From the NCBI GenBank assembly GCA_902475535.1, contig CABRZR010000002.1, positions 1 through 64,000 on the forward strand: a stretch of DNA of 64,000 nt, written 5' to 3'. Origin of the DNA: QAMH01 sp900556425. Lineage in GTDB: Bacteria > Actinomycetota > Coriobacteriia > Coriobacteriales > QAMH01. A program made the translations under genes and the position numbers. The notes beneath the pieces are model-generated. The model had not been told where the DNA came from and did not search any database. It was given only the letters and a program-made list of their open reading frames with translations. Position 1 is the first letter of the stretch. Each line of letters begins with the position of its first letter. Below, piece by piece: positions 50,235 to 59,027 of the stretch.

Positions 50235-51524
50235 TTGGAAGTCACGACGAGCACCCGCGAGGACGGCAAGACGCAGGTCACCGTTCACATGACTGCAGAT
50301 GAAGTCAAGAAGCATATCGACAAGGCATTCAAGGACTTTTCGAAGACCCGCATCCCGGGCTTCCGCGCAGGCAAGGCGCCGCGCAAGGTCATCGAGCAGA
50401 ACTTCGGCGGACATAACGCAGTCTATGCTCAGATCACTTCTGACATGATCAACGATGTCGCCCCGCGCGCCATCGACGAGCAAGACATCATCTTCATCGG
50501 CGATCCCGAGTTCGACGAGAACGACCTCGCGGCTGATGGCGAGGACTACGAGTTCACGATGTTCGGCGATATCAAGCCGAGCGTCGAGCTCGATTCCTAC
50601 GATCCCGTCGAGATCAAGATGCCCTCCGAGGAAGCCACCCAGGAGGACGTCGACATTCAGCTCCATGCCCTGCAGGATTACTACAATAACTTCGAGACGG
50701 TCGAGCGCGCCGCCAAGGACGGCGACTTCGTGATGATCAAGCTCGCGTCTACGGCCGATGGTGCGTCCATCGATGCCCTCACGAACGAGAGCCACCTAGT
50801 CGAGATTGGCGGCCCGATGATGCCGCAAGAGCTCACCGAGCAGCTCGTCGGCATGAAGGCGGGCGATGAGAAGGAGTTCGATTTCACGACGGAGTTTGAC
50901 CCCAGCCTCGCCGGCAAGACCATTCACACCACCGTCACCGTCAAGGAAGTCCGCGAGAAGGAGACGCCGGAGCTTGACGACGAATTCGCCAAGAAGGTCG
51001 GCTTCGACACCTTCGACGAGCTCGTGGAGCAGCTCAAGAACGAGATCACCAGCACCAAGGCCGAGCAGCTGCCGCGCCTCAAGGAGAGCCGCTGCGTGAC
51101 CGAGCTTTCGCGTCGCATCAAGGGTGACATCCCCGATGCCTATCTCGATTACACGCGCGAGAACATCCTGCGTGACTTCTTCAACAGCCTGCAGGAGCAG
51201 GGCACCACGTTCGACCAGTTCCTGTCGAGCCGTGGCATCACGGGCGAGCAGTTCAGGGAGGACCTCGAGGCGCAGTCGCGCGAGGAGGCCGAGGAGTGCC
51301 TGGCGCTCGACGCACTGTTCGCGCATCTCGACATGAGCATCGGCGAGGAGGACATCGAGAAGGAGTTCAGCGTCGCCAACAATCCAGAGGCCACGCGCAA
51401 GGCGTGGGAGGACGCTGGCCGCATGTCTATCATCCGCGAGGCCATTAGGCGTCAGCGTGCCACCAAGTGGTTGGTGGATAACGCAGTCGTTACCATCGAC
51501 AATGGCACGGATGACGAGGCGTAA
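50235..51524 (+). CDS. tig: trigger factor
   Basis: 429 residues. Ribosome-binding domain with the signature GFRAGKAPRKVIEQNFG; PPIase FKBP domain (AAKDGDFVMIKLAS, KAGDEKEFDFTTEF); helical C-terminal domain. Chosen start TTG 50235 with GGAGG 4 nt upstream; alternative ATGs at 50208/50211 lack a good site. The frame stays open through the upstream tRNA, which is not coding. First of tig-clpP-clpX. Confidence 0.95.
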   Translation: MEVTTSTREDGKTQVTVHMTADEVKKHIDKAFKDFSKTRIPGFRAGKAPRKVIEQNFGGHNAVYAQITSDMINDVAPRAIDEQDIIFIGDPEFDENDLAADGEDYEFTMFGDIKPSVELDSYDPVEIKMPSEEATQEDVDIQLHALQDYYNNFETVERAAKDGDFVMIKLASTADGASIDALTNESHLVEIGGPMMPQELTEQLVGMKAGDEKEFDFTTEFDPSLAGKTIHTTVTVKEVREKETPELDDEFAKKVGFDTFDELVEQLKNEITSTKAEQLPRLKESRCVTELSRRIKGDIPDAYLDYTRENILRDFFNSLQEQGTTFDQFLSSRGITGEQFREDLEAQSREEAEECLALDALFAHLDMSIGEEDIEKEFSVANNPEATRKAWEDAGRMSIIREAIRRQRATKWLVDNAVVTIDNGTDDEA

Positions 51525-51584
51525 GACGAGATATAAGTCGCGATGCTGTTCAAGGGCATTCGCACCTAGTAGTGAGGAATAAAC

Positions 51585-52226
51585 ATGAATATCATCCAGC
51601 CCGCATCTGATACGCTCATCCCCTATGTCGTGGAGCAGTCGCCGCGCGGCGAACGCAGCTACGACATCTATTCGCGTCTGCTCAACGATCGCGTCATCTT
51701 CCTCGGCGAGGAAGTCACCGACGCGTCGGCCAATACCGTCATTGCGCAGCTTTTGCATCTCGAGAGCGTCGATCCCGACAAGGACATCTCGCTCTACATC
51801 AATTCGCCCGGCGGATCGGTGAGCGCCGGCCTGGCCATCTACGACACCATGCAGTTCATCAAGCCGGACGTGAGCACCATCTGCATCGGCATGGCGGCCT
51901 CCATGGGCGCGGTGCTGCTGGCGGCAGGTGCGCCCGGCAAGCGTTTCGCGCTGCCCAATTCCACCGTCATGATTCACCAGCCGTCCGGTGGCGCGCAGGG
52001 CAAGGAGACCGATATCCAGATCATGGCCGAGTTCATGCGCAAGACGCGCGAGCAGCTCAACGAGATTCTCTCTGCCCATACGGGTCAGCCCATCGAGACC
52101 ATCCGCGAGGACACCGAGAAGGACAATTTCATGACCGCCGAGGAGGCCAAGGCATACGGCCTGGTCGATGACGTGGTCAAGTCCCGTGCCGCTGCCAAGC
52201 TCGACGAAGAAGTGAAGAAGGACTAA
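51585..52226 (+). CDS. clpP: ATP-dependent Clp protease proteolytic subunit
   Basis: 213 residues. Catalytic Ser in GMAASMGAVLLAAG, His in MIHQPSGGAQG, Asp in EDTEKDNFM. Degrades substrates delivered by ClpX, encoded 4 nt downstream. Confidence 0.97.
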   Translation: MNIIQPASDTLIPYVVEQSPRGERSYDIYSRLLNDRVIFLGEEVTDASANTVIAQLLHLESVDPDKDISLYINSPGGSVSAGLAIYDTMQFIKPDVSTICIGMAASMGAVLLAAGAPGKRFALPNSTVMIHQPSGGAQGKETDIQIMAEFMRKTREQLNEILSAHTGQPIETIREDTEKDNFMTAEEAKAYGLVDDVVKSRAAAKLDEEVKKD

Positions 52227-52230
52227 GCAC

Positions 52231-53529
52231 ATGGCGGAAGGACCACATGGATTTGACGGTAAGCTGCGCTGCTCGTTTTGCGGCAAGACCCAGAACGAGG
52301 TAGACAAGCTTATCGCCGGCGAAGGCGTTTACATTTGCAATGAGTGCGTCAAGCTCTGCACCGATATCATCGACGAGGAAGACGCCAGCATACGGGGCGA
52401 GGAGCTACCCGCCGCAACCGGGCGCTCCGAGGGCCTCATCACGCTCGAGACCCTGCCGACGCCCATCGAGATCCATGATGAACTTTCGCAGTACGTCATA
52501 GGCCAGGAGGACGCCAAGAAGGCGCTCTCCGTGGCCGTCTACAACCACTACAAGCGCGTCGCCCTGGGGCTTGGCTCTGACGATGACGAGGTCGAGCTCG
52601 CCAAGAGCAACATCATGCTGCTTGGCCCCACGGGCTGCGGCAAGACGCTGCTTGCCCAGACGCTCGCGCGCATCCTTGACGTGCCCTTTGCCATCGCCGA
52701 TGCCACGGCACTCACCGAGGCTGGCTACGTGGGCGAGGACGTCGAGAACATCCTGCTCAAGCTTATCACTGCGGCAGATAATGACATCGATCGCGCTCAG
52801 GTGGGCATCGTCTACATCGACGAGATCGACAAGATCGCCCGCAAGGCCGAGAACCTCTCGATTACGCGCGATGTCTCGGGTGAGGGCGTGCAGCAGGCCC
52901 TCCTCAAGATCATCGAGGGCACTGACGCCGCCGTGCCGCCTACGGGCGGACGCAAGCATCCGCAGCAGGAGCTCATTCACATCGACACCACCAACATCCT
53001 GTTCATCTTGGGCGGTGCCTTCGTCGGTCTCGACAAGATCATCGGCGAGCGCATCGGCAAGCGCGGCGTGGGCTTCAATTCGGAAGTCGCCAAGCCGCAT
53101 GCCGAAGAGTCGTCCGAGCTCCTTCAGAAGGTTCTTCCCGAAGACCTCAACAGCTTCGGCCTTATTCCGGAGTTTGTGGGCCGCATTCCCGTCATCACCT
53201 CCGTTCAGGAGCTTGGAGAGGATGACCTCGTCCGCATTTTGACCGAGCCCAAAAACGCGCTCGTCAAGCAGTACCAGCGCATGTTCAGCTTCGATAACGT
53301 CAAGCTCACCTTCGAGGAAGCTGCGCTGCATGCCATCGCGCAGCTGGCCATCGAGCGCGGCACGGGCGCTCGCGGCTTGCGCTCCATCTGCGAGAGTATC
53401 CTGCAGGACACGATGTACGAGCTGCCGAGCACCGATGACGTGGCCGAAGTCATCGTCACCGAAAATTGCGTGCGCGCGGATGAAGAACCTGAGGTCGTGC
53501 TGCGCGCGACGAGCCAATTCGTGGCATAA
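52231..53529 (+). CDS. clpX: ATP-dependent Clp protease ATPase subunit ClpX
   Basis: 432 residues. N-terminal zinc-binding domain CSFCGKTQNE...CNECVKLC, Walker A LGPTGCGKTLLAQ, Walker B IVYIDEIDKIA, sensor 2 GARGLRSICE. The ClpP-docking loop reads GVGFNSE rather than the common IGF. Unfolds and translocates substrates into ClpP. Confidence 0.97.
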   Translation: MAEGPHGFDGKLRCSFCGKTQNEVDKLIAGEGVYICNECVKLCTDIIDEEDASIRGEELPAATGRSEGLITLETLPTPIEIHDELSQYVIGQEDAKKALSVAVYNHYKRVALGLGSDDDEVELAKSNIMLLGPTGCGKTLLAQTLARILDVPFAIADATALTEAGYVGEDVENILLKLITAADNDIDRAQVGIVYIDEIDKIARKAENLSITRDVSGEGVQQALLKIIEGTDAAVPPTGGRKHPQQELIHIDTTNILFILGGAFVGLDKIIGERIGKRGVGFNSEVAKPHAEESSELLQKVLPEDLNSFGLIPEFVGRIPVITSVQELGEDDLVRILTEPKNALVKQYQRMFSFDNVKLTFEEAALHAIAQLAIERGTGARGLRSICESILQDTMYELPSTDDVAEVIVTENCVRADEEPEVVLRATSQFVA

Positions 53530-53568
53530 AAGACGACGAATATCAGATCAAGACAAAAGGATACGAAC

Positions 53569-56256
53569 ATGCCCGAGATGCCCAAGACCTATGACGTGGC
53601 GAGTGTCGAGGAGCGCATACTCCAGAAGTGGCTGGATGGCAAATACTACGCGCGCTCCAAGGGGGAGGGGGACCGTACGGTCGTCATTCCTCCGCCCAAC
53701 GTGACGGGCATGCTGCACATGGGCCACGCGCTCGATGACACGATTCAGGACACCTATATTCGCTACAGCCGCATGAACGGCTACTCCACGCGCTGGATCC
53801 TGGGCACCGACCACGCGGGCATCGCCACGCAGACCAAGGTCGACAAGAAACTCAAGAGCGAAGGCATCTCGCGCCTCGAGATTGGCCGCGAGGCGTTCCT
53901 CGAGGAGTGCCAGAAATGGCGCGACGAGTACGGCGGCATCATCGTCGAGCAGATCAAGCGCATGGGTTGCTCCATCGATTTCGACGACGAGAAGTTCACG
54001 ATGTCGCCGGAGTACGCGAAGGCCGTGCGCAAGGTCTTTTGCGATTGGTATCACGACGACCTCATCTATCGCGGCAAGCGCATCGTCAACTGGTGTCCGA
54101 GCTGCACGACGGCCATTTCGGATGACGAGGCCGAGTACCAGGACGAGAAGGGCCATCTGTGGCATCTGCGCTATCCGCTTGTCGAGCCGGTCGATGGCAT
54201 CGAGTACATCACCGTTGCCACGACGCGTCCTGAGACGATGCTCGGCGATACGGGCATTGCCGTCTCGCCCGATGATCCGGACAAGCAGAAGTTCGTGGGC
54301 AAGATGGTCAGGCTTCCCATTGTCGACCGCGAGATCCCGATCTTCTCCGATTGGCATGTCGATGCGGGCTTTGGCACGGGCTTCGTCAAGGTGACGCCCG
54401 CGCATGACCCCAACGACTACGCCATGGGCCAGGCGCATGACCTCCCGCAGATCAACATCTTCGACGAGCATGCCGTCGTCGTCGATGGCTACGGCGAGTT
54501 CACGGGCATGACGCGCGATGAGTGCCGCGAGGCCGTCGTCGCGTGGTTCGAGGAGCACGACCTGCTCGATCACGTGGAAGACCACGAGCACTCCGTCATG
54601 CATTGCTACCGCTGCGACTCGACGCTCGAACCTTGGCTCTCCGAGCAGTGGTTCGTTGCCGTCGACAAGCTCAAGGGTCCCGCAACCGATGTCGTTGCCG
54701 ATGGGCAGGTCACCTTCCATCCGCAGCGCTGGACGCAGACCTACATGACCTGGATGGAGAACCTCAAGGATTGGTGCATCTCGCGTCAGCTCTGGTGGGG
54801 TCATCGCATCCCCGTCTTCCATTGCGCAAAATGCGGTTGGGAAGATGCGCTCATGGAAGACACGGACGTCTGTCCCGTATGCGGCAGTCATGAGGTGCAC
54901 CAGGAGGAGGACGTGCTCGACACGTGGTTCTCGAGCCAGCTGTGGACCTTTGCCACGCAGGGCTGGCCCGACCACCCCGAGGAGCTCGTCGGCCATCATC
55001 CCACCAAGGTGCTCGTGACCGCGCGTGACATCATTGCGCTGTGGGTCGCCCGCATGATCATGAGCTCGCTGTACTTCCTGGACGAGATTCCCTTCGAGGA
55101 TGTCTTCATCTACGCCACCATCTTGGCCAAGGACGGAAGTCGCATGTCGAAGTCCAAGGGCAACGGCGTCGATCCGATGGACCTCATTGCCATGTACGGC
55201 GCCGATGCGATGCGCTTCAACCTGCTTACGCTCGTCACCAATAACCAGGATGTCAAGTTCGATGCCAACATCGACAAGAAGACCCATGAGCTCATCGATT
55301 CCCCGCGCACCGAAGCCGCGCGGTCCTTCGTCACCAAGATCTGGAACGCGGCACGCTTCGTCATGCTCAACATGGATGGTTACGAGCCGGGCGAGCCCCA
55401 GGCGGCGACGGCTGCCGATGCGTGGATTCTCTCGCGTCTGGCCAAGCTTACGGCATCCGTCACGGCCGGTATCGAGGAGTATCGCTTTGGTGACATCGCC
55501 CGTGAGCTCTACGCGTTCTTCTGGAACGAGTTCTGCGACTGGTACATCGAGCTGTGCAAGGCACGCCTCGCGCAGGAGGGCGAGGCTCGTCTGGCCGCGC
55601 AGCGCAATCTCGTCTTCGTGCTCGACAGCGCCCTGCGCCTGCTGCACCCGGTCATGCCCTTCGTCACCGAGGCCATTTGGGAGTACCTGCCCGTCGAGGA
55701 CGATGCTCCGGCGCTCATGGTCGCCTCTTGGCCCGATGCGGGAGAGCTTTCGCGCTGGATCGACGATGAGGCCGAGCAGGCCATCCAGCTCGTCGTGCAG
55801 CTCGTCACCTCAGTGCGCGCCACGCGTGCTGCCTATGGCATTAGCCCACGCCAGGAGCTTGCCGTGGCCCTGCGCTTCGCGGATGACGATGAGAAGGCTG
55901 TCGCCGAGCGCACGCTCGTCGAGCAACAGCGCGATCTCATCATGGCGCTCGCCAAACTGTCGAGCCTTGATATTCTCGAGGCGGGCGCTCCGCGCCCTGC
56001 CGAGAGCGGCATCGATTTCGTGGGTGATATCGAGGTGTACACCGCGCTGTCCGGTTTGGTCGATTTTGCCGAGGAGCGCAAGAGGCTTGAGACGCGTCGC
56101 GCCAAGGCTCTCAAGGAGCTCGAGAAGCTCGACAAGAAGCTTGGCAACCAGAACTTCCTCGACAAAGCCGCACCCGAGGCCGTCGAGAAGGTCCGCACCG
56201 AGCACGCCGAGCTCACCCAAGAGCTCAAGCTCATCAAGGCGCAGCTCGAGGAGTAG
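53569..56256 (+). CDS. valS: valyl-tRNA synthetase
   Basis: 895 residues, class Ia. HIGH motif as HMGH in PPNVTGMLHMGHALDDT, KMSKS as RMSKS in DGSRMSKSKGNGVDP, editing domain (TTRPETMLGDTGIAV), zinc-like CAKCG...CPVCG insert near residue 425, and a C-terminal coiled coil (~825-895). AAAAGG precedes ATG 53569. Confidence 0.97.
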   Translation: MPEMPKTYDVASVEERILQKWLDGKYYARSKGEGDRTVVIPPPNVTGMLHMGHALDDTIQDTYIRYSRMNGYSTRWILGTDHAGIATQTKVDKKLKSEGISRLEIGREAFLEECQKWRDEYGGIIVEQIKRMGCSIDFDDEKFTMSPEYAKAVRKVFCDWYHDDLIYRGKRIVNWCPSCTTAISDDEAEYQDEKGHLWHLRYPLVEPVDGIEYITVATTRPETMLGDTGIAVSPDDPDKQKFVGKMVRLPIVDREIPIFSDWHVDAGFGTGFVKVTPAHDPNDYAMGQAHDLPQINIFDEHAVVVDGYGEFTGMTRDECREAVVAWFEEHDLLDHVEDHEHSVMHCYRCDSTLEPWLSEQWFVAVDKLKGPATDVVADGQVTFHPQRWTQTYMTWMENLKDWCISRQLWWGHRIPVFHCAKCGWEDALMEDTDVCPVCGSHEVHQEEDVLDTWFSSQLWTFATQGWPDHPEELVGHHPTKVLVTARDIIALWVARMIMSSLYFLDEIPFEDVFIYATILAKDGSRMSKSKGNGVDPMDLIAMYGADAMRFNLLTLVTNNQDVKFDANIDKKTHELIDSPRTEAARSFVTKIWNAARFVMLNMDGYEPGEPQAATAADAWILSRLAKLTASVTAGIEEYRFGDIARELYAFFWNEFCDWYIELCKARLAQEGEARLAAQRNLVFVLDSALRLLHPVMPFVTEAIWEYLPVEDDAPALMVASWPDAGELSRWIDDEAEQAIQLVVQLVTSVRATRAAYGISPRQELAVALRFADDDEKAVAERTLVEQQRDLIMALAKLSSLDILEAGAPRPAESGIDFVGDIEVYTALSGLVDFAEERKRLETRRAKALKELEKLDKKLGNQNFLDKAAPEAVEKVRTEHAELTQELKLIKAQLEE

Positions 56257-56280
56257 CAACAGTTTCGAAAGGGGATGGCC

Positions 56281-56865
56281 GTGAAGAAGATCCTGTATGT
56301 GGATGCCTGCGTCAATCGTGACACCTCGCGCACCGAGCGGCTCGCCCAGGCGCTTCTCGAGCGTCTGGATGGTCCGGATGTCGAGATCGAGACGCTCGTG
56401 CTCGAGGATGAGAAGAGCCTGCTGCCCCTCACGGGCGAGCTTTCCAATGAGCGCATGACGTGGTCAAAGGCCGGTGATTTCGATCACCCCGTCTTCGATT
56501 ACGCGAAGCAGTTTGCCGAGGTCGACGAGGTCGTCTTCGCGGCACCGTACTGGGACTTCTCGTTCCCCGCTCTGTTGAAGATCTACTTCGAGTTGCTTTG
56601 TGCCCAAGGCGTGACCTTCGTATACAGCCCCGAGGGCATTCCCACGGGCATGTGCAATGCCAAGCGCGCGTATTTCGTCACGACCGTCGGTGGATACAGT
56701 GGTGACTGGGACTATGGCTATGATCAGGTCAAGGCCCTGTGCCAGCTCTACTTTGGCATCGAGGACGTGCGTTGCTTCAGGGCCGAGGGACTCGACATCA
56801 TCACGAATGACCCCGAAGCCATCATGACCGAAGCGCTCGAGGAGCTTGCCCGCGCCCAGCTCTAG
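56281..56865 (+). CDS. flavodoxin-fold NAD(P)H oxidoreductase
   Basis: 194 residues resembling FMN-dependent NADH:quinone/azoreductase proteins: VDACVNRDTSRTERLAQALL (FMN phosphate loop), FAAPYWDFSFPALLKIYFEL and TTVGGYSGD. GTG 56281 is preferred because AAAGGGG abuts the upstream ATG at 56275. Starts 24 nt after valS and 8 nt before larB; probable operon with larB. Confidence 0.82.
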   Translation: MKKILYVDACVNRDTSRTERLAQALLERLDGPDVEIETLVLEDEKSLLPLTGELSNERMTWSKAGDFDHPVFDYAKQFAEVDEVVFAAPYWDFSFPALLKIYFELLCAQGVTFVYSPEGIPTGMCNAKRAYFVTTVGGYSGDWDYGYDQVKALCQLYFGIEDVRCFRAEGLDIITNDPEAIMTEALEELARAQL

Positions 56866-56873
56866 GAGATGGC

Positions 56874-57584
56874 ATGGACGATTACGCCAATCTTGATTAC
56901 GATCGCGCGCAACGCTGCGGTTTTCCCGAGGTCATCTACGGGGCAAGCAAGACTCCCGAGCAAATCTGCGCCATCGCCGAGCAGCTGCTCGAACGTCATG
57001 GTGTCGTCGTTGCGACGCGTGTAAGCGCCCAGGCGGCCGATGTCGTATGCGAGCATATCCGCGACGCTCACTGGTTTGAACGTTCGGGTTTTCTCTTCGC
57101 CGATCGTCGCGAGCATCCCGTTGAGGGCGACACGCTCGAGGAGATTCTGAGCTGTGCCAATCGAGCTGAGGGCCAGGTGCTCGTCGTGTGCGCGGGCACG
57201 AGCGACATGAACATCGCCGAAGAGGCGGCACTTACGGCGCGACTCATGGGCTCGCGTGTGCAGCTGCTCGCCGATGTCGGTGTTGCGGGCGTGCACCGCA
57301 CGCTTGCGCATGTCGATGATTTGCGTGGTGCCCATGCTATCGTCGTGGTTGCCGGCATGGAGGGGGCCCTTGCCTCGCTCGTGGCGGGCTTGGTCGATGT
57401 CCCGGTCGTGGGCGTTCCCACGAGCGTCGGTTACGGGGCGAGCTTTGGCGGCGTCACCGCGCTGCTCTCCATGCTCAACTCATGCGCAGGGGGAGTGTCG
57501 GTCGTCAACATCGACAATGGCTTTGGGGCGGGGCAAATCGCGCATCGAATCAATTGCCCACCCGAGCGTTTTCGTGATTCCTAG
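56874..57584 (+). CDS. larB: nickel-pincer cofactor biosynthesis protein LarB
   Basis: 236 residues. N-terminal GFPEVIYGASKTPEQICAI and a PurE-like domain (VVCAGTSDMNIAEEAA, LLADVGVAGVHR, VVVAGMEGALASLVAGLV, GVPTSVGYGASFGG). LarB carboxylates and hydrolyses nicotinate-adenine dinucleotide in making the cofactor of lactate racemase. LarC and LarE are not in this window. Confidence 0.92.
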   Translation: MDDYANLDYDRAQRCGFPEVIYGASKTPEQICAIAEQLLERHGVVVATRVSAQAADVVCEHIRDAHWFERSGFLFADRREHPVEGDTLEEILSCANRAEGQVLVVCAGTSDMNIAEEAALTARLMGSRVQLLADVGVAGVHRTLAHVDDLRGAHAIVVVAGMEGALASLVAGLVDVPVVGVPTSVGYGASFGGVTALLSMLNSCAGGVSVVNIDNGFGAGQIAHRINCPPERFRDS

Positions 57585-57588
57585 TCGC

Positions 57589-57668
57589 GCACGGGATGTG
57601 TCGAGGGGCCAGACCCCCTGGCACATGCACATGTGCCAGGGGGTCTGGCCCCTCGACACATCCCGTGC
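57589..57668. repeat. 80-nt palindrome with a 2-nt loop
   Basis: Perfect 39-bp arms (57589-57627 and 57630-57668), centre CATG-CA-CATG. Contains GAGGGGCCAGACCCCCTGGC. Lies between the convergent larB and the reverse gene at 57673, where it could act as a bidirectional terminator, though no T-run follows. Confidence 0.93.
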
Positions 57669-57672
57669 TTCT

Positions 57673-57990
57673 CTACTGGTTCTTGACGAATTTGACGACG
57701 TCCTCGTTGGTGAGTCCACGTTCGGCGATGTAGCCGGTGTAAGCCCGATATGTCTTGGAGAACTTGTTACCGAACCAGCCTAGGAAGATTGCCGCTATGG
57801 CGGCGAGTATCCAGGTGATACCCGGTGCGTTCTCGATAACGTAGTTGATGACCAGGAGATAGTACACGGCTATGGCAGCCAGGCATATGACGAGCCCGAC
57901 GACGAGACGTATGAGCCATTTGCGGTATTCGGCACGCTTATTTGCGGCCTCTCGCATGATGCTCGGTTTTTGGGTCTTGCTCTTCCCCAA
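57673..57990 (-). CDS. small membrane protein, unknown function
   Basis: 105 residues. Basic N-terminus (GKSKTQKPSIMREAANKRAE) followed by two membrane helices (LVVGLVICLAAIAVYYLLVI, then ITWILAAIAAIFLGWF) and a short charged C-terminus. TTG 57990 is chosen because AAGGAG lies about 6 nt upstream; ATG 57957 would start without a Shine-Dalgarno. No family recognised. Confidence 0.65.
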   Translation of the reverse strand: MGKSKTQKPSIMREAANKRAEYRKWLIRLVVGLVICLAAIAVYYLLVINYVIENAPGITWILAAIAAIFLGWFGNKFSKTYRAYTGYIAERGLTNEDVVKFVKNQ

Positions 57991-58385
57991 GGAGGGCTCC
58001 TTTTCGCGCGGCGCGACAAACGGTAGGGGAGAGTGTACACCATGTAGCTGCCTAATTCTCTGAGTATGAGGCAATCGCCGTTTGCGCAAAAAGAGCTTCT
58101 TGAAAGCAATTCTCAGTACAGTGTGCTATTCTATATGGCGATTTTGTGGAGGATATCGAAAATGCAGACGCGCGTGAGTCATCACGGCGTTCTTTTTTCC
58201 CTATAATCCGCAGGTCATCGTCTTCGTCTCATCCTTGATGCGAAGACGGCCTCCTATCACTTCGATGGGAGTAAACGCCGTATCGTCTGGCAGCCGCTTG
58301 TCCCTTTTGGGACGGGCATCGGTCTAGAAGGCTGACTGACGAATAGTAGGACGTCCCGTATGGGACAAAGGAAAAGGAGTTGACT
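57991..58385. other. intergenic region and long structured leader
   Basis: Divergent region between the small membrane protein and the zinc-ribbon gene. Holds an extended -10 (TGCTATTCT, 58124-58132), a perfect TATAAT (58202-58207), and from about 58211 a series of hairpins described separately. No other gene seen. Confidence 0.55.
58211..58366 (+). ncRNA. structured 5' leader with hairpins, unknown class
   Basis: Hairpins: CGTCTTCG/CGAAGACG (58219-58248, 14-nt loop), CTCC/GGAG near 58251-58270, GTCCC-TTTT-GGGAC (58300-58313) and GTCCC-GTAT-GGGAC (58353-58366), the last ending ~8 nt before the AAGGAG site. The two GTCCC hairpins could substitute for each other's arms. A regulatory leader is plausible; no known riboswitch recognised. 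Confidence 0.45.
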
Positions 58386-58637
58386 ATGTGTTTTAGGCCC
58401 GCAGGTGTAGAGATCGATCTCAACTGCCCGTCGTGCGGCAAGAAGCTGCCCGTCATCGGCAACACCGTTCTCAAGAAGTGCCCGTTCTGCAAGTATGAGT
58501 TCACTGAGCAGGACATGCAGGACTTCCAGGCTCAGCTTGGTGGCCCCGCTGGTGCTGCCGCTCCTGGCGCTCCCGCAGCCCCCGGTGCCCCCGGTGCCCC
58601 CGCCGCTCCCGGTGCTCCCAAGGCTCCTGGTGCGTAA
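58386..58637 (+). CDS. small zinc-ribbon protein with Ala-Pro-Gly repeat tail
   Basis: 83 residues. Starts MCFRPAGVEIDLN, then a zinc ribbon CPSCGKK...CPFCKYEF. From about residue 55 the protein is a low-complexity GAP/PGAP repeat. ATG 58386 is 6 nt after AAGGAG; TTG 58380 is inside that spacing. No enzyme domain. Probably a metal- or protein-binding accessory of the genes downstream. Confidence 0.75.
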   Translation: MCFRPAGVEIDLNCPSCGKKLPVIGNTVLKKCPFCKYEFTEQDMQDFQAQLGGPAGAAAPGAPAAPGAPGAPAAPGAPKAPGA

Positions 58638-58689
58638 GGATTTTTAGCTCGCTTTTACGCAGTTTTGCCCGTGAGAAGTGAGGGTGCCC

Positions 58690-58890
58690 GTGTCTGTCGT
58701 TAAACCAAAGAACCTCCAACTAACGGAAGAGGATCTAGGGGGGTTACCTCTCAACGAGATCACATGTCGTGCGTGCAGTGGCTATGGCAATTGTGGATAC
58801 CGTATGTATCGCATCAATGATGGAAAGCCGGTCGTCATCTGCCAGATGCGCAGGGCAAAACTGCTAGAAGAGCAGCAAGGAGACGAGTGA
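58690..58890 (+). CDS. small Cys-rich protein, unknown function
   Basis: 66 residues, with CRACSGYGNCGYRMYR and a further Cys in KPVVICQ. GTG 58690 is chosen because GAGG lies 6 nt upstream; other GTGs at 58678 and 58684 are possible. Sits between the zinc-ribbon gene and the transporter. Could bind zinc or an Fe-S cluster. Confidence 0.65.
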   Translation: MSVVKPKNLQLTEEDLGGLPLNEITCRACSGYGNCGYRMYRINDGKPVVICQMRRAKLLEEQQGDE

Positions 58891-59027
58891 CGATCACTTG
58901 GAATCGAGTTTTCTGGGGTCTTGATTCTAGGTGATGGGATATCTGCCTCTTTGTTGTTGGGAAAGCTGGGGGGCTTTCCCGAATACTCATTTCTCATGAT
59001 TGAGATATTGGATTTAAGGAGGGACTG

